DNA from: Hirudinaria manillensis
Lineage: Eukaryota; Annelida; Clitellata; Hirudinida; Hirudinidae
Assembly: GCA_034509925.1 (NCBI GenBank)
Contig: CM067531.1
Location: forward strand, 4,558,001-4,622,000
DNA: 64,000 bases
Reading direction: 5' to 3'
Part shown: positions 24,295 to 37,384 of the stretch, piece by piece
Layout: every line of letters begins with the position of its first letter
Numbering within the stretch: position 1 is the stretch's first letter
Notes under the pieces: generated by a model
Told to the model about the DNA's origin: nothing
What the model saw: the letters and a program-made list of their open reading frames with translations, nothing else
Databases searched by the model: none
Position numbers and translations under genes: made by a program

Positions 24295-27164
24295 CATGAT
24301 AATAATAATAATAACAATAATAATGGAATTAAATAGAATAAGACATGATTGCAATGGCGTGTCAACGAAATATAAACGAATGGTCGAACAATCTCAGACA
24401 TTCAGAAGTTTACAACCACCACGATGTCAATGACAAACTTGACTCAGTGGAAGTGGGGCTCTGATGAATAAGAGATCTAAGATGCTGCATCCTCTTTTGT
24501 AGCTCCCCATAAGGAGGATAAGCAGTCCAATGGTTGGAAAATGTCTTCTCCACCAGATCAAGTAATCTCTTCACTTCTTGTTTTTCTTGAGGCTTTAAGT
24601 CGATCAGCAGCTGTTCCTAGAAATAATGGCCATCGACTGGTTTTGTTTTGATACGACATTATATTATTGCTATAGATTATTTACTAGGAAAGCTTATAAT
24701 AGCTATAATAACTTACATAACATGTTATAATTCTTGTAAATACAGATTAGCAATTATATCAGCTAATAAACATGACTGACGATGAATTGTTATCTTAGCA
24801 GGTTTTAATGAGCACAAAGTATTGAAAGGTTGCAAGATGCTGCATAGCGTCAGAAAAAGTGGATCGCATAAACAAAACAAAACCTCACGTGGTACAACAA
24901 ACCTCATGTGGAGTCCAAATCTTAATGACAAACAATAAGAAGAGAACTATGGTCTTGCCGTAACGTTTTACAGCTTTGGTCCAATCAGCCAATAGTTGGA
25001 GAATCAGCCTATCAGCAAATTATTAACTTATCACCGAACTTAATTGTTTATCACGAAGGTCAAGCAGATGATTAGGAACAGACAGCCACGTACTAATTAA
25101 GTTTACTTAACGAGGATGACGACTTGAAAGATAAATTATAGTTACCCCACAGACTTGTTCAAAATCTCTGCATCGGGACCTGGTATTCTGAGGAGCATCG
25201 AAGGAACTTCAAAAATATCTCCTTTGAGATTTTTCACCTGTAATTATTAGAAATGCTTTCGAGAAACTTTCTTTTGAGAACACGAAACACTTTTCACTGT
25301 CACCTTCCACAATTGAGTGTTGCTATTATCGAGAAGCATCACTTCCTCTCCACGGTCTAAATTCGCCTGAAATTACCAGCCTTTTATCAATTTCCGCGAT
25401 TTCAAAAGTTAAAAAGTCATAATTCAAATTAAATAAGAAAAAAAAAAAACAAAACTAAAATCAAACATGTTTTGTAGAGTAAACGGCCAGTGCAAAGCAC
25501 GGTCTTTGAGATGTAATTCTAGAGGTCCGTAGGTGGTAAGGCGGAAGATCCTTTGTTCTTTGCAGCAAATCATCCATTCGATTCTGCCAGCGAATGTACA
25601 AAGCACTGGCACCCTGATCAACATCAGTTTTATTCCTTATTCGAGTGAGATTCACGCAAATTAATACAAAACTTTATAAAGTTTACCTTGATAGCCCTAA
25701 GGAGTCGATTGATTGTGGTTCCATGGACGTCTGTTTTAATGTTGACGATATTCAATAGCTCTCCGACCTTTTCCAAATCCACGGGCATCCAATGAGAATA
25801 TTCATGTAGTAAGTGGTAACACTGGGTGAAGGACATATTTGGTCCAATAAAATTACGGATATGAAAAAGTAAAATCAGTTTAATGCTTTCAAATAGAGAT
25901 AACAATTAGAGCCCCTTATTTTATATAATTCTTTTTTTTTCTAATGATTTTTTTATTATAGTCACTCAGACAATAATTTTATCATTATAATCATATAATC
26001 GTCATCATTCAGCAATTTGGGCGACAGCATTGGCTGAACTCAGGGTTTCCTAAGAAATCTAACCTGATGATAATCCGCTGCATCCTTCAGATGGAGTTCC
26101 GTGCATTTCATTAACGTACTCATCCAATCCCAGTTGTTTTGAAGCGAAATGATGCAGTTCTGTGTACATTTGAAATGTTACGAGAGTCAAGTACCACTGT
26201 AGCAGAGACCTAATCAGTACTTGATAAAAGTACTTATGTATCACTACCTAGTAACTCAAATCCGTTATGAATCCTCTTATCTAAGACTGCAGTTTAAACT
26301 TTCTATTACACGCCAGAATCGCATCCTCCTTACCTGATATACACTGGCATCGGTTGGGTCGTTGATACCTGGAACGATGAAATCGACCTTGTGACGCAAT
26401 TTGTCACTCAAAGAAACTGACTTGAAGATGACATCGTTTGTAAACTTCTGAAAATTTATTTAATTTTAAAAATAATTTACATTCGAATCTCAAATCAGAG
26501 AATCAAATAACCCCGAAAATGTCTTCCATGGACTGCAGATCCAATAACATCTCGAGGCAGTGGCTCTGCTTGACTATCGCGCTCTAAAATTGGCAGATTT
26601 CAGGTTGAATTATTAAATAACTTGTCGTTATTATCGACTTGTTGAACTTGGAACTAGGTCAATTTTTATATAAAAAAAATTTATTGAGTTTAAGGCTTCC
26701 TCAGTATTAACTGGGCACTGCTTTTCTCCTTTCATGCAACCTCTAGGAGGTAAATCTCAGGAGGAAAATCATTTGATTCATTTATTGATCATCACTTACG
26801 AGAAGATTCTTTTGGGTGTTCCTCAAGTGCTGTCTTTCTTGAGGTTCCTAAAAAAACCATAAAAACATATCGGCACAACGGCATAAACATTTTATAAAGA
26901 CTCGAAGAACTCACCAGATTTTCAATTTCTCTGACAAAACTTTGGACCGCATCTGAAAGTTTCTTGTGATCGGCGATAGATTCTACTATCGCGACTTTAT
27001 TGGTACCAAGTGATGTATTTCGCAATTGAATCTGGAGCAAAAATTGCACAACTTTGAAAAATGATGCACTCGGGGCCTCTTAAACATTTCAAATCAAAAA
27101 TAGCGCTCGATGTTCGCACCTGTTTGTTCGAGAGCCATGTGTTGCAATCTTCTAAGCGAGACAT
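22304..27164 (-). CDS. Compact plakin: plakin domain with SH3 plus plakin repeats, no CH domains or rod
   Basis: Plakins tether intermediate filaments or other cytoskeleton to junctions. Minus-strand exons (high to low): 27164-27120, 27031-26915, 26847-26800, 26583-26512, 26447-26334, 26159-26064, 25821-25687, 25613-25467, 25366-25304, 25237-25146, 25008-24903, 24616-24439, 23931-23864, 23697-23576, 23459-23299, 23213-23065, 23000-22720, 22610-22304 (TAG). All phases agree and sum to 766 residues. Residues 1-245 are spectrin-type helices of a plakin domain (for example SLQNNWDWMSTLMKCTELHL and SALYIRWQNRMDDLLQR). An embedded SH3 spans about 248-298 (RGEEVMLLDNSNTQLWKV), with more spectrin repeats to about 470. 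After an acidic linker, residues about 520-766 hold plakin-repeat units (SLDEAVARGVI, SIDEAVKRGIL, TLAEALDSGLI, TFSEALREGLI). The start ATG sits 15 codons before the first donor. No calponin-homology exons are visible upstream, where other genes begin. Family call is strong; the exact end of the gene model is less so. Confidence 0.85.
23720..23768. repeat. AAT/ATT inverted microsatellite in a plakin intron
   Basis: A short AAT run passes directly into ATT runs, so the tract is largely self-complementary. It lies in the intron between plakin exons at 23697 and 23864. Confidence 0.85.
24181..24324. repeat. Long AAT microsatellite in a plakin intron
   Basis: About 140 bases of AAT units with a few interruptions (TTC, ATC, AAC), among the longest simple repeats in the window. 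Confidence 0.95.
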
Positions 27165-28550
27165 TCTTCTAAGCAACAAGTCGAATATGCGAAAAGAGGG
27201 GGCTGTTATAAAATACACTCTTTACGATACGATGTTAGCAGCACAATATTCGGAGAGTATGATATATCAGCATTCGTCAGCAATTTTCTCGTAGCTTTTA
27301 TTAGATCTACGAAAGATTATTCTAACTATTCGTTGTCACTAGACCCAAGAAGATCAGGAAAAGTTCTTAAACTTATGTGAAACTACGATGAGAAGCTAAT
27401 TATTAAGAGCAAATTTTGAAAATCAAAAGAAAAAAGGTTCAAAATCAAAATAACTCAGGAAAATAAAAATGTCTCACAATTGAATGCAGTAAAATTCCTC
27501 GAAAGTTCGTTGAAATTCAATACTTTTGAAATGGTCGAGACATTTATTGAACATGCATCCTCATTCGAGCAGCAAGGCGATGACGCAGGTTACAAAGTTC
27601 TTTATAAAAGTGAGTGTTCAATGAACACCGTTCGTCGACATGTAGTTAGTATTGTCGCTTAGTGTAATTAATGGTTTAGGAGTCGCCCCGATCCCAAACA
27701 TGCCAGCAGAGATTCGAATTCTTTTGTCCTAATTATCTATTTCTGCCATGGATGACGATAACATGTTGATAGCGATAATTTATCAATTTTTTAGTTGTTA
27801 AGAAAACCAAGGTCTAGTTTGCCAAACCAGATCATTCCTCGATTTAAATTACTTATATCGATGTCTACTTAGGCCCATCATAAACGAATCTGTAGTGTCG
27901 AGTGGATGGTTTTCCCTATGGTATAATGGATGTCTAAATTATTCCACGACAAAACCGATCATTTGCATTAAAGTAATTTTTTAAATAAAAATTATCAAAA
28001 GTATTCTTTTATTTCTTAAATGTTTCCGAAATTGCAATTGTACCGTTTAGTGGCAGCACATTTGCAGGCAAAAGGCCCAATAAAACTTTGAAATCTTATA
28101 ACCTCATCATCCTATATTTTTTATTCTCTCCGGTATTGTCAGCTGACATTTCTTTTAACTGTCGCATTTATTTTATTTAACCCCTTTAAAGCTTTTTGAA
28201 TGTCACAATAAGCGACAAAAAATGCCGCCTGACTCAAGTTATTATTCATTCGAAGGAAAAATATGTCCATAACATTAAACTTTAGTCATTTGCTAGCATT
28301 TGAAGGCCAATCATTAATAGTGAGCACAGTGAGCTTTTTACAACAGCTTAAATAGTTTTTTTTTAAATACTTTTGTAAGTCTTGTAAGACCAGTAATCGA
28401 CGTATGAAAATATCTTAATAGAAATTATTGCACTACCAATCCATTTTAAGTTTTCAACGTGACATTTTAAAATACGACGTCATTTTCGAGAGCAAAACAT
28501 CTTTTCAATTTTCGCTTGGAACTATAAAATATTAACATCGATCAGCAGAA
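27165..28550. other. Divergent intergenic region between plakin (-) and first PH gene (+)
   Basis: The two genes start in opposite directions about 1.4 kb apart, so promoters for both should be here. A TATAAAAT motif lies at about 28523, roughly 28 bases before the PH gene ATG, which would leave little 5' UTR. An open stretch near 27480-27660 starts only with TTG and ends in a good donor-like GTGAGT, but joins in frame to nothing I could find. Confidence 0.4.
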
Positions 28551-30282
28551 ATGTTCATAAAAGTCGGATGGATGTATAAATATGGTCAGAACGTTTCAAA
28601 CGACCAAAATAAACGAATATTATCAAAAACAGAATTTATCATTTTGAATATTAGTTAAAGAATATAATGGATAAAATTACGAGAAATTTTAATAATTCAG
28701 TTAGGCAAACGTTTAGAATACAAAGTTGATGTTTGGAATCAAAATATTAATTCATAAATTCATAAACAATTGACAAGTATATCTCTGGGAATGTTCCTTC
28801 AAAATTCGGTTAATAAAGTCGTGATTGCAACAATCTTTTCAGGGGGATTCTTTCCATTTGCATGGTGGTCTCTCTATTGGTTCGTTCTCGACCAGCTGAC
28901 CTGCTCACTAAATTATTACAAATCTCCGAAGAAACCCAAAAGAAAAGGCAACATTATCTTGGACGGCACCCATCTCATGCTGACGAGTGACAAGGTAAGC
29001 GACCTAACCTTAACCCTAACCTCCCAAAGGTAAGCGACATCTTTGATTGTTCTAATCCAATATGAAATACTGTTCAATTGTTATTCAGTTAGGATGGGTG
29101 TATTTGCCTCCATGGTTGAGAAGAGAAAACATATTTGGAGTCATGACAGCAACTCGTTCAATTACTTTGTGCTGCAACTACACAGCTGAAACGGAGTGGG
29201 TCCAATATTTCCTTGATAAATAACCTCTTGTTTCATTTTAATTTTATGAAAGAAATGATGAATCAAATCATATATAATGAGAATATACATAAAATAACAA
29301 TGATAACATAGAAAATAATAAAAAAAAACTATATAAAACATAATCAAAAGGTCCTGGATTGAAGTAATGGACATGTTCAGACCTGAGTTGTTTAATAAGC
29401 GGATGGATGCTGCCGAAAAAATTGCCAAATGCATGAAGTTCAACGTTCCTTACAAGAAACAAAGGGTGGAGGAAGAATTGATGAGAGCTGAGGAGGAGAG
29501 AAAGGATGTCTTGGAGTCTCATTTACCTATTCATTCGAGACTCTTTGGTCTCAACGATGGACCAATGGCTCCTCATCCTCTCAATCCTAATCATTCCTAT
29601 CCATGTAAGGATATCTTTATATCTAATTATATAAATAAATAAATAAATATATATATAAATGATTTTTTTTTGCATTTATATATATAAACATTTACAAATA
29701 AATTTCCAAAATACTTTCTAGACCATTACGTCCCTCGCCAAGTTTGGAACATAAATCCCCACGTCGTGGAAAATCTAAAAACTGTGGCCAGTTCGTCTTT
29801 CAGTTCATTTATTATTTTCTAGCGATCGAACGTTCAAATTGAGTTAAATGAAGGACTTGATTTAATGTCCTGTTATAGTTTAATTAATTAATTTATCAGG
29901 TATTCGCCTCAACATTGATTTGTTTATGATTGATTTTATGTTTAATTGCAGACAGGGCATTAACCCTCTTAGCCCATACACCGCCAATGACTCCCGGTGC
30001 ACTCACTCGACATTCTTCACGTTGGTTTACAGTATTAGTTGTACACGAAATATAATTGATTTGGTAAAATAAAAAATAATCATCATCACAATTATATTCT
30101 TAGTGACTTCGAATAGAAAGAGAGAAGAAGCAAATGAGGCACAAATTGGCAAACTTCTGGGTGCACTGACAGAAACAAAACAAGCCATAAATAGTCTCAT
30201 GACAAAACAGCAAGAGCAGGCAAAACACATACAAACTTTGACTAATTATCTGAACGAGCAACCAAAAGAAAATGCTCCATAA
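28551..30282 (+). CDS. PH-domain protein with C-terminal coiled coil, tandem paralogue 1
   Basis: Exons 28551-28584, 28843-28994, 29089-29195, 29351-29604, 29722-29790, 29952-30020, 30104-30282 (TAA); 287 residues. The N-terminal half looks like a pleckstrin-homology fold: KVGWMYKYGG first strand, WWSLYWFVLD, LNYYKSPKK, an I.LDG strand, and a closing helix containing the near-invariant Trp (ESWIEVMDMF). After it comes a charged helix rich in Glu/Lys, a proline-containing linker, and a terminal coiled coil (LTETKQAINSLMTKQQEQ). PH domains usually bind phosphoinositides or proteins; the ligand and role here are unknown. Two paralogues follow at 36821 and 39718 with matching exon phases and near-identical early exon lengths. 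An upstream coding exon, as in paralogue 3, could have been missed. The donor after 28994 is duplicated 35 bases downstream. Confidence 0.78.
29004..29026. repeat. Short telomere-like CCCTAA-type insert between 12-bp direct repeats
   Basis: The 23 bases ctaaccttaaccctaaccnn-type sequence resembles degenerate CCCTAA repeats. It is bracketed by exact copies of aaggtaagcgac at 28992-29003 and 29027-29038, each holding a usable splice donor. It lies in the second intron of PH paralogue 1. Confidence 0.7.
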
Positions 30283-31366
30283 ATGGTGCTACTTGAAAAG
30301 TGATATGATATCAAAACGTTCTGCAACTTTCCAACAGCATTTCTGCAACATTTCAACAACATTTTTGCAATATTTCAGGGTGAGTTCCATCGTAACTGAC
30401 TTACATGAAAAAAATTGCTATTTGATTCTATTTCGATCAGATATTCGTTAACACGCGTTTTAGTAATTTATAAATTGTACTAGCAAATGTATAACTTTCT
30501 GACATCCTTATTCTGATATTCAGTTACTTATTAAAACATCGTCGTTGAAATGCTCGTCACTCATGCAAGTTGTTTGTAAATTTTAAATGTTTGGGGGCTA
30601 CGAAGATAGGTTTTAAAATCGATGATTTCACATTTTCCTGCTTCGGGGCAAAGATTTTGTCATCTGAAAAATATTCTCTGAACTCCCGCGGTATGCAATC
30701 TCCCGAGAATGTTTTACAAGTCGATTAAGCCAGGCCGCTCTTTATAAATCATTACTCAGATTCAAGATAAGAGCAATAAACGTACAAGTGATCTGTTATT
30801 TCTAACCTCTCTGAATTATAATTATTGTGATTCATTATCAAACAATATTGTTTATTAACGAGGAAGAAAGTCTTTCTTTAAAAATTTAAACTAAAGCCTT
30901 TTGGTCGGCTTTACTTCGATCGATGAGAATCAATGAGAGGAAAGAGATTAAGAAATTAATTAAGAAATATAATAATATTTTATAAAAATATAAAAAAAAA
31001 TTCTCAAACTTAAATAAATACTCGATGGTCTAAATTTCCCTCTCAATGCAGGATTTTCAAGTTAAATTCAATATGAATAACTTTAAGCACAATGTGCATT
31101 TATTGACAAGAATTTCATTGACAAGTATTTCATGCGTTTCCAAGCGAAGTTATAAAAAAATGCTTCAAAATATTCGCTTTGTAAATTTGGTATGACTTTA
31201 GAGAGCCATGCTGTATTTTCCAGCTGTTACTTATTAGACGTTCCTGCGCCCCTTGACCAGAAAAGTCAACAAAAATTGAGCATAATTTTTTTTTAATAAT
31301 GAACTAATAAAAAAAAATATTTGGTAAAATTACATGAAGTGCATTAAGTGTTAGACTTAGAGACAC
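30283..31366. other. Convergent intergenic region between PH paralogue 1 and INTS7
   Basis: Both genes end here. No further coding exon, RNA gene or recognisable repeat is seen; the sequence is AT-rich and stop-dense. Confidence 0.5.
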
Positions 31367-34300
31367 TTAGAGTGCTTTATCGTAGGCATCAAATAAGAGG
31401 CTTGATTTCGTCCCTGTGGACCAAACGTTTCCAGATTTATCCAGAATTCCCGCCTCGATTGAGACCTGAAGTTGAAAAATGATTACACGATAATCGTGAA
31501 ACGTTGTTCAAACTTTGCTCGACTGAAAACTGGTTTATTTTAAAAATAAAAATTTACCTGATGTATTCCATAAAGTGAGAAAGACAGGAGAAACTTATGA
31601 CAGAAGTAATCAGCCTGCAAAGGGCATGCCTCCACAAAATCGTTCAAAACCTGACCAATAAAACTCGATTACTTAGTCACATCTTCAATTTGAAAAGACT
31701 TTTCAGACTTTACCTTAGTAGGGACGGGTCGATTGGTTGCAAGTACAGACCTCAGGCTGAGCTGGATTTTGTTGAAACTCCTTTGCATGCATATCTTCCT
31801 ACTTGCTCTGTTAACTATCCCTTCGACCTTGACGACCACCATGCAATCGCACTTCACCAGGATCGGATCGTCCGGGCTCTTCATGGCCGGAGATACGGTC
31901 AACTTGATGTCCGTGGATTGAAGTTTTTGAAAGAAAAATCTCGGCAGGCAGACGGGCATCTTGCTGCAGAGCGTGGCAACTTCTTCGATGAAATTTATGT
32001 TCTTGATGTCGACGGTTGACAACTGATAAAACATCAAAGATTTAGTAAATGCACGAAACTCAACGAGAACATCGTATTAGATTTGTCGTTGCTAGTTGTA
32101 AATGCATAGTTGTAAATCGGAGTAGACCTTTTACCCCATGTTTTAATGAGTTCATATCTTTGAGAACTTTCAAGATTTCCTTCTTAAGGGTGAACCATTG
32201 TCTCCATTCCCTGTTCCTGTGTTCAGCATCTTCGCGTTTCAACAGCCCTTTGGTTTCTGGGAGTGCAGGAGTTTTTACATCGACTCTGCGGTTGGAAAAT
32301 GTTGTCATTTTTAATTTCATTTATGCTTTATAATCAATCAACTACCTCTCTGTTATGCTAAAGAAGGAATCCAGCACTTGAATGATGAGTTTGCACACAT
32401 CTGACAGTCTACAGTAAAAGATATTCTTTTCAACCAGAATTTTAAAACAATAAAAAATAATCTTTATTCAACATTTATTCAATATTAGCAAGTAGTTGGG
32501 ACAAAGTTGTAAACATCAAAGCTATAAATATTCGTACAGTGCTCTGTAATTCCTGAATAAATTAATGACTGAAATGAATTACAAAGAAATGTGTTCAAGT
32601 GTTTGGGCGTCTGCATCGAAGCACTTGTAATAGAGGGAGTTATATGCTTTTTCTAAATCGGAGGCCATTTTTCTGCCATTCTTCAGCTGCAAAATTTTAT
32701 ATTAATTTTAATTCAATTCCACTCTATTTACAAAATTGTATCGAGTGATGATCAATAAGTGGCTAACAGTTTATAGATGACTTTTCAACCCACCTGTTCT
32801 ACCATGTGATGAACTTTGTGAACTTCCAGACCCGTGAATTCTACAAGTATCGGAGAGATGGCAGTCGGTGGAATTGTCTGATGGCTGGTGCATGCGTGGA
32901 TGATTTGAAGGAGACATCGCAAAGTTTTGGACCTCAGGGATATATATTCCGTCTGAAATGTGAACCAGTTCGTGCAAGTCGTGGCAGCCTGAAATTGTAA
33001 ATCATTTTAAATTATTTATTTTGGCAACATTAAAACAAATCAACTTAAAAAGAATTATAAATCAGTTTCCAAAGAACCACAATCACCTTGAATGTTACAA
33101 AAGAACTTTCAATGAACTCGTTGGCCTTCAAAATGTTGTTCACTCGAATTGACCTCGAATTAGCTTTAACAAGAGGGACTTGAAGCAAAGCTTCCCCTGC
33201 ACAGTAATTGGTCAACCCTTCTAACCAGAAACAGTGGTATTCATTTCGACTCTGAGATCAAAAGGATGCCATTATTAATTTATACACTTTCAATTACATT
33301 TTAAAATTTAATTCAAGTGAAAAAAGTTTGAAACAGACCAGTTTCGTGAGTCCTGAAAATATTTTCGAAGCCAACTCGTGACTTCCAAATCTGGCAGCCT
33401 GTCTGGCCACCTTGAAGGAGGTCCAAGGAGTGACTTTGTGCATAAAATCGATGATCAGCGAATCCACCTTTCGCTCTTCTTCTGCATCTTCACAAATGAA
33501 ACTGAAGTTCGTTTTGTTTCTCACTTGCAACAACAGTCGTACGATGGACAGCTGGAAAAGAATGTTGTCGACTCAGTTGATTTGTCAACTTTTGAAAAAA
33601 AAAGTTAAACTATTAAAAACCAAAGTTCATACAACAAGAGTTTCCTCCGCTTCTCCGATCGATTGAAACGAATCCATCGTCTGCACCAACAAAGACTTCA
33701 ATGACGACTCTATTGTCGAAAATTCATCAAATTTCGAATGAAGGGCAGAGAGAAATTCACACATGGCACTGCTTTTTTGAGGATCTTAAAAAAATAAATT
33801 CTTAAAGAATAGCATTCATAAAGGTCATAAAGTATACTCGATCCACCTTTGCTGCATTTCAAAAGGAGAAAAACTACGTGCTGAGAAAATTGATTGACCA
33901 CCGATGGACACACGGTGCAAATCTTGAGAGTGTACACCAAACATTCCTTTGGAAAATCAATCAAAATGGACTAATTAAAAATATTACTATAAGAAAATGT
34001 TTCCAAGAAATGATTCATTTAATATAAAATCTAATATTTATCTATTTTTACTTTTCTAACCAAATAACATAAACTTATCATAGAAGGAATAATTCATAAA
34101 CGGCCATTACAAACTATAAATAATTTTAGCAGCAAATACCTACAGCAGTAATAATCAAGAGTAACCTTTAAAACAAGGAGAGCATCGGACAACTGATCAT
34201 TTGTGGCCATAGTCATTTTCAATTCCATGAAGGTGCAGAGGTCTTCCAAAATGACCGGCTTCTCCTCGTCTTCTGAAAGTTTCAAACCTTGCAATTCTCA

Positions 34301-36301
34301 GCATATTGCTAAATATTGCTGTACTTGTTACCATCTTAATCTCCATCGTTGTTTAAAAAATTATTTCACGTGAATTAAATTAAAATACCATCAGCTAAGA
34401 GTCCAGAGAGGATACCGATTGCATAGTTCACGACGTGAACGTACAACTTGATGCCCTGGATGGATATTCTGGCGTCATCGTGTAGAAACGCACGTTGACA
34501 GCAGTCCAACATGGGAGACTCTTGGCACGAAATGTCTTCGTAATTATATGAAAATTGTTATTAAATAATGACTTATTAACTTTTGAAACTTCGAATAAAA
34601 TTATTTTAAATCTCAGAACTCGAGTACCAACCCAGGTTCTCGGTCAACAAGTACACTGCAATGGTACTCGAAAGTCGAGACAGAACTTCTAAGGACAAAA
34701 GCAGAAGCTCTTCATTGGATGTTTCTCTCAAAAACTCTAAAATAATCTGCATTTGAAAAGAATGACTTTTAAAATAAATAGGAGAAATATAAAAAAATTA
34801 AGTTATGCATGGATTAGCAAGTTAATCGCAACTTACGTGAACGTGGTTGCTCTTCCAAACGTGAGGTGAATTACTGGCGAGCATCTTCAAGTCACTGAGA
34901 ACCAACTTCTTTACTGCGATTCTCAGGTCTTCTTGCAAGTATTTCAGCAGCAGTTCAACCTAAAAACAGACATTTCAGGTAATTCAATGAGTTTCCACCA
35001 TTTGTTTGGCAACGAACCCACCTGGTCACCGAGATGTACGAGGAATCTCTTGGACAACAGGGTCATCGTGTGGAGAACCGAAAGCACGAACCTGCACGAA
35101 GGATACCTTTGGAGCACTGACAGACACAACGATCTCACCTGAAAACGTAAGTTTCTCGTTCATTAAAGTACAACTTCTTAGGCACGATTCCAACAACATT
35201 TACACACTTTTTCCAGGGTCTCCGAATCGCAATTCATGTTGCGACAGACGAAGATGAACTTGTGTTTAATCTCCAAAGGAACAGACAATTTTTCAATCAA
35301 CTCAGTCAACTTGGTGCAAACAATTCCAGAAAAATTTCTGCACAAAAAGGAAGGAGATAATTATATTTTATGTTATTTAATTCATCTAATAAGCGATCGG
35401 ATGATCTTTCCATGAAACATTGGACAAAGAATTCAGACTTACTTCGATTTTTTTGCAAACAACGAAGCAGCAAAAAGTGCGGCATTCACTTCGACCTTAT
35501 CGCGTGACTCCAAACCGGAAAGGATGCTCTGATAGACAAGCGTCTCCTCTGAAATTATGCAAGCCATGCTTCCGAGCATCCTACGAGGAAATAAACATAT
35601 TGAAAACAACATAGGTTACATAATAAGTGCCATATAATAATATTTAAAAAATAACAAATACAAATCAACCCAAAAAATAATACTTTAACGTAAGAGCTCG
35701 GGCAACGGCATCATTACTATAAAGGACCCTGCGGATACGTTTCACGATGTCTCCGACATTTTCTAACTTTTCCAGATGCTGGCCAGATTGTTGGGTTACT
35801 TGAATCACGCAGAGCCTCACAAAATTGGTTCTGTAAGAAGTCTTACTCTACTTATTTAGTGAAACTCAGGACAGACTTATTAGTAATTATTAGTAGTATT
35901 ATAATAGTAATAATAACAACAATAATAATAGTAAGGTATGTGTAAGATATGATAGCAGCGTTTAGGTTTATAATTTGCTGCAAATTTTAAATAGACAAAT
36001 AAATGGTGTAAAAGAAAATTCACCCGGATCGGAAGACATTAGCAAGCTTGACAAAGGAGGCTTTAATCATAATTTCAGATGGATAATTGTCAAAGAGCTG
36101 TGGGTATCTCACTATTGCTCCACATTTTTCTCCTATCTTTGCAGAGCGGAGTCCTAGGACAAGCAAAAACTTTCACAAGAATGAATGAAATAAAAGTGTT
36201 GCACATAGGCGACTACCTCTATCCAATTCTGCAAACATAACGTCCGGGTCCTTGACCGATTCGGACCGCAGACTTTCGACATTGGAATAATTGTGGGCCA
36301 T
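31367..36301 (-). CDS. INTS7: Integrator complex subunit 7
   Basis: Alpha-helical subunit of the Integrator complex, which cleaves snRNA and paused Pol II transcripts in the nucleus. 21 minus-strand exons: 36301-36217, 36153-36024, 35830-35684, 35580-35443, 35337-35208, 35138-35022, 34959-34837, 34746-34632, 34535-34389, 34272-34166, 33970-33847, 33784-33636, 33551-33339, 33251-33087, 32988-32794, 32686-32583, 32408-32346, 32285-32135, 32022-31714, 31650-31558, 31465-31367 (TAA); sum 967 residues, human about 962. Diagnostic matches to the family: near the start an LRSAKIGEKCGAIVRYPQLF stretch, then MLGSMACIISE, KVARQAARFGSHELASKIF in the middle, and PRFFFQKLQSTDIKLTVSP with VVVKVEGIV near the C-terminus. 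It lies antisense between PH paralogues 1 and 2; its start is 519 bases from that of paralogue 2, a head-to-head pair that may share regulatory DNA. Confidence 0.95.
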
Positions 36302-36820
36302 TTTAATTATTTTTAACTTATTTAATTTAATGCTACGGCAAAATGTCTCAACAGGTAGACAATCCCTTTTACCGCTTGCTACATTTCAATACGAGGTAAG
36401 CGCCTCATTTGGAACAACAACAACAAATCAATAATAAAGTTTTAAATATTAAATTTTGTACCGAAACTAATGTAATTTTATCCAAAAAAAATTTTAAACA
36501 TGCTTTTAAACATTTGTGGACTTATTTGTAATACATTTCTCTGCACTTACATTGGATGAGTTCTCAATCAAACCTGCTTAAAATCATTTTAGAATCGATA
36601 AAATTATTTTCTTATACAAGTTGAAATATTCTGGAATAAATTTTTTTAGTTAAATTTAAAAAATCTTCCTAGAATATTTAATATTTTTTAGCTATTTATC
36701 GAAAACGACTTTTTTGATTTATGAGACAACGTCACAACGTATGATTTCAAGAACCATGTTGTCAATAAGCCATTACTTCTGAATGTAACAACGTAATACT
36801 AACATCTAACTAGCAACAAA

Positions 36821-37353
36821 ATGTTTCTCAAAGTTGGATGGATGTATAAATATGGTTAGAATACATGGAACATAATAAGAGAACATTAAAAACAATTATT
36901 ACATAAACAACGCGATTGGAAATTAACATTTATTATCTCTAGCTATGGCACCAAAACAAGTAGATTGGACGTTGATTAAAGCTTCACAGTTGTGCAAATA
37001 AAAATGAGAAAATAGCTAATCTTTGGTTTCGATATGGAAAGGACACAACTATTTGAGTTTTTCTTAATAAATCCTTGATAATATTTAAATTCACAAAGTC
37101 TACAGAAAGTAATTAAATATGGTGATTCGAAATGGGGTTTTGTCTGTTGATAACATCGTGACTGATGTCATTTATCTTTTAAATGGATACTAATTTAATA
37201 TAGACATTTAAATGTATGTTTGTGAGAGGGAATGTTGGTTTCGTTGCTCAGTATTGAAGTCCCCGAGTCACAACCTGAATTTGATAGTGAAAAGATGTTT
37301 AATCCAATTTTCTAAATAGTCAAATGGCAAAACAACAAACCGCTAATACTAAC

Positions 37354-37384
<31 letters not shown>

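Noticed and set aside
27480-27662. Open stretch on the plus strand upstream of PH paralogue 1 with a good donor
   Set aside because: It begins only with TTG, has no ATG start, and its donor phase does not fit the PH gene exon; joining gives a stop at once.
31597-32333. Plus-strand open frames opposite INTS7 exons
   Set aside because: The minus strand matches INTS7 closely here; the plus-strand frames are complements of it.
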